Assembly: GCF_023736115.1 (NCBI RefSeq)
Contig: NZ_JAKQZC010000003.1
Location: 372,001-436,000, forward strand
From: Salinicola avicenniae
GTDB lineage: Bacteria > Pseudomonadota > Gammaproteobacteria > Pseudomonadales > Halomonadaceae
Direction: 5' to 3'
Length of the DNA stretch: 64,000 nucleotides
A model generated the notes under the pieces. That model searched no databases and was not told the DNA's origin. It saw nothing but the letters and a program-made list of their open reading frames with translations. Of the stretch, positions 62,869 to 64,000 are shown in pieces. How positions within the stretch are numbered: position 1 is the stretch's first letter; each line of letters begins with the position of its first letter. Made by a program: the position numbers and the translations under genes.

Positions 62869-63477
62869 ATGGCACCACGTATTCTTCTCATTACCAGTTC
62901 CCTGTTCGGCGAGAATGGTCAGTCCAGCACGCTGGCGGCCACGTTCAAGGCCGCGCTGGCCGAGCGCGATGTCCAGCTCATCGAGCGTGACGTAATCGCC
63001 GAACCCCTGCCGCATCTGACTGGCCCGGAGATGGCAAGCTGGATGACCGCCCCGGCCGAACGCAGTGCCGAACAGGAAACCCTGGCCGCGCTGTCCGATA
63101 CCCTGCTGGCGGAAGTCGAGGCCAGCGATCTGGTCGTGCTGGCCGTTCCCCTCTATAACCTCGGCATCCCCAGTCAGCTGAAGGCGTGGTTCGACCGTAT
63201 CCTGCGAGCGGGCAAGACCTTCCAGTACACCGAGAACGGCCCTGTCGGTCTGCTCGAGGGCAAGTCGGGCCTGATCCTGGCCGCCCGCGGTGGCATGTAC
63301 GCGGGCACCGAGCTGGATTCCCAGACGCCGCACCTGCGCCATATGCTGGGATTGATCGGCATCAACGATGTTCAGGCGATCTATGCCGAAGGGCTCAATA
63401 TGGGCGATGCTCGCAAGCAGGCATCGATGGACGAAGCCAAGCAGGCGATTGGCCATTACGTGGCGTCTCGATTCTGA
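62869..63477 (+). CDS. azoR: FMN-dependent NADH-azoreductase
   Basis: A 202-residue flavodoxin-like reductase: ILLITSSLFGENGQSSTLA (about residues 4-22, FMN phosphate loop), AVPLYNLGIPSQLKAWFDRILRAGKTFQYTENGPVGLLEGK (split family signature about 88-128) and LILAARGGMYAG. AzoR-type enzymes reduce quinones and azo dyes with NADH. Followed by a DoxX gene after 26 bases, probably one operon. The GGAGG of its ribosome site sits in a hairpin. Confidence 0.92.
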   Translation: MAPRILLITSSLFGENGQSSTLAATFKAALAERDVQLIERDVIAEPLPHLTGPEMASWMTAPAERSAEQETLAALSDTLLAEVEASDLVVLAVPLYNLGIPSQLKAWFDRILRAGKTFQYTENGPVGLLEGKSGLILAARGGMYAGTELDSQTPHLRHMLGLIGINDVQAIYAEGLNMGDARKQASMDEAKQAIGHYVASRF

Positions 63478-63503
63478 GCGCCTGGCAACATGAGGGTTCG
63501 AAC

Positions 63504-63908
63504 ATGCGTCAGCTATTGCAGCAGGAAGACCTGGGCAAACTGATCGTCCGGCTTGGCGTCGGTATGCTCATGCTGTTTCACGGCATCAACAAGCTCTTGC
63601 ATCCCGAGGCGTTCGGCTGGCTGGAGCAGACGCTCTCGGCGCTTGGTCTGCCAACGTTCATCGCTTACGGCGTCGTGCTGGGGGAAGTCGTCGGACCGCT
63701 GATGGCGATCGTCGGCTGGCAGGCGCGCATCGGCGGGCTGTTGATGGCCGGCAACATGGTTGTGGCGGTGCTGCTCGTGCACCTGTCTCAGTTCTGGACG
63801 CTGAACGATCAAGGCGGCTGGAGCCTCGAACTCCAGGCCATGTACTGCCTGGCCGCGATTGCCGTCATGTTCCTTGGCAGTGGCCGTTTCGCGGTCAAGC
63901 CCGACTGA
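63504..63908 (+). CDS. DoxX family membrane protein
   Basis: The 134-residue protein has four hydrophobic helices (about residues 12-30, 48-72, 78-96, 108-126) and the DoxX pattern RLGVGMLMLFHGINKLLHP with GEVVGPLMAIVGWQARIGG. DoxX proteins are thought to work in redox or thiol stress responses, and this one often pairs with oxidoreductases. GAGGG precedes the ATG. Distal gene of the azoR operon. Confidence 0.9.
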   Translation: MRQLLQQEDLGKLIVRLGVGMLMLFHGINKLLHPEAFGWLEQTLSALGLPTFIAYGVVLGEVVGPLMAIVGWQARIGGLLMAGNMVVAVLLVHLSQFWTLNDQGGWSLELQAMYCLAAIAVMFLGSGRFAVKPD

Positions 63909-64000
63909 GCGGATCCGGGCGTCCGCGATTCGCCTGCGCCTGTCGAGCCTTTTCGACTCGGCAGCGCTCTTTGGGCTGACAAGTCCTGTCGTCCCTGTAC
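63909..64000. other. Right window edge, no gene visible
   Basis: 92 bases after the DoxX stop. A TCGAGCC/TTTTCGACTCGG stretch near 63943-63963 can fold weakly. No gene start is seen before the edge. Confidence 0.3.

Overview
This is a high-GC (about two thirds G+C by eye) gammaproteobacterial chromosome segment. The gene content best fits the Halomonadaceae (Halomonas, Salinicola, Chromohalobacter and relatives): a BCCT osmolyte transporter, a three-subunit gluconate 2-dehydrogenase, a polyol ABC operon, malonate catabolism, DUF3581 and MetR/MetE. The lineage is an inference from gene content. I see no insertion sequence, prophage, integrase, CRISPR array, rRNA or convincing tRNA. The only cut gene is the acyltransferase at the left edge.

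Layout. 1-5.4 kb: end of a PlsC-like acyltransferase, then a minus-strand group (ornithine cyclodeaminase family, PaiB-like flavin protein, two GNATs, rhodanese) diverging from a MocR regulator. 5.4-9.4 kb: gluconate 2-dehydrogenase operon (Tat-exported subunit 3, GMC flavoprotein, tri-heme cytochrome c). 9.4-14.7 kb: MscS channel, YchJ-like protein, DUF3581, voltage-gated K+ channel, a promoter-plus-terminator unit that looks like a small RNA, YjdM. 14.3-18 kb: two divergent PepSY units beside an OmpR-type two-component system whose leader holds a chain of overlapping mini-ORFs. 18.1-28.2 kb: LacI regulator and a divergent polyol operon (binding protein, two permeases, ATPase, polyol dehydrogenase, xylulokinase, transaldolase). 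This can import a sugar alcohol such as D-arabitol or mannitol, oxidise it to a ketose and feed the pentose phosphate pathway. 28.4-30 kb: a YiaW/YiaV-like membrane pair.

30-35.5 kb, minus strand: a compact group made of a thermostable-hemolysin-family (GNAT-like) protein, an AMP-ligase homologue lacking the usual A10 lysine, a heme-oxygenase-like putative di-iron enzyme and an SDR, followed by a TPR protein and a luciferase-like monooxygenase. It has the parts of a small-molecule (perhaps acyl-derived) pathway with no assigned product, and is the strongest candidate here for an undescribed system. 35.7-42.9 kb: BCCT transporter, a 56-residue membrane protein, and a malonate module (MatR-like GntR, matA, matB, madL, madM) with a palindromic operator in front of matA.

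42.9-45.2 kb: a diguanylate cyclase and an EAL protein side by side. 45.4-50.1 kb: a LacI-controlled carbohydrate locus (NupG-like MFS, sugar isomerase/epimerase, Gfo/Idh dehydrogenase) with a perfect 14-bp operator. 50.2-55.5 kb: extensin-like protein, agmatine deiminase, PEBP protein, retropepsin-like protease, lipoprotein, GST, NUDIX. 55.8-58.4 kb: RstA/RstB-like two-component system. 58.4-61.7 kb: divergent metR-metE with a consensus MetR box. 61.9-63.9 kb: MliC-like lipoprotein, azoreductase behind a Shine-Dalgarno-occluding hairpin, DoxX protein.
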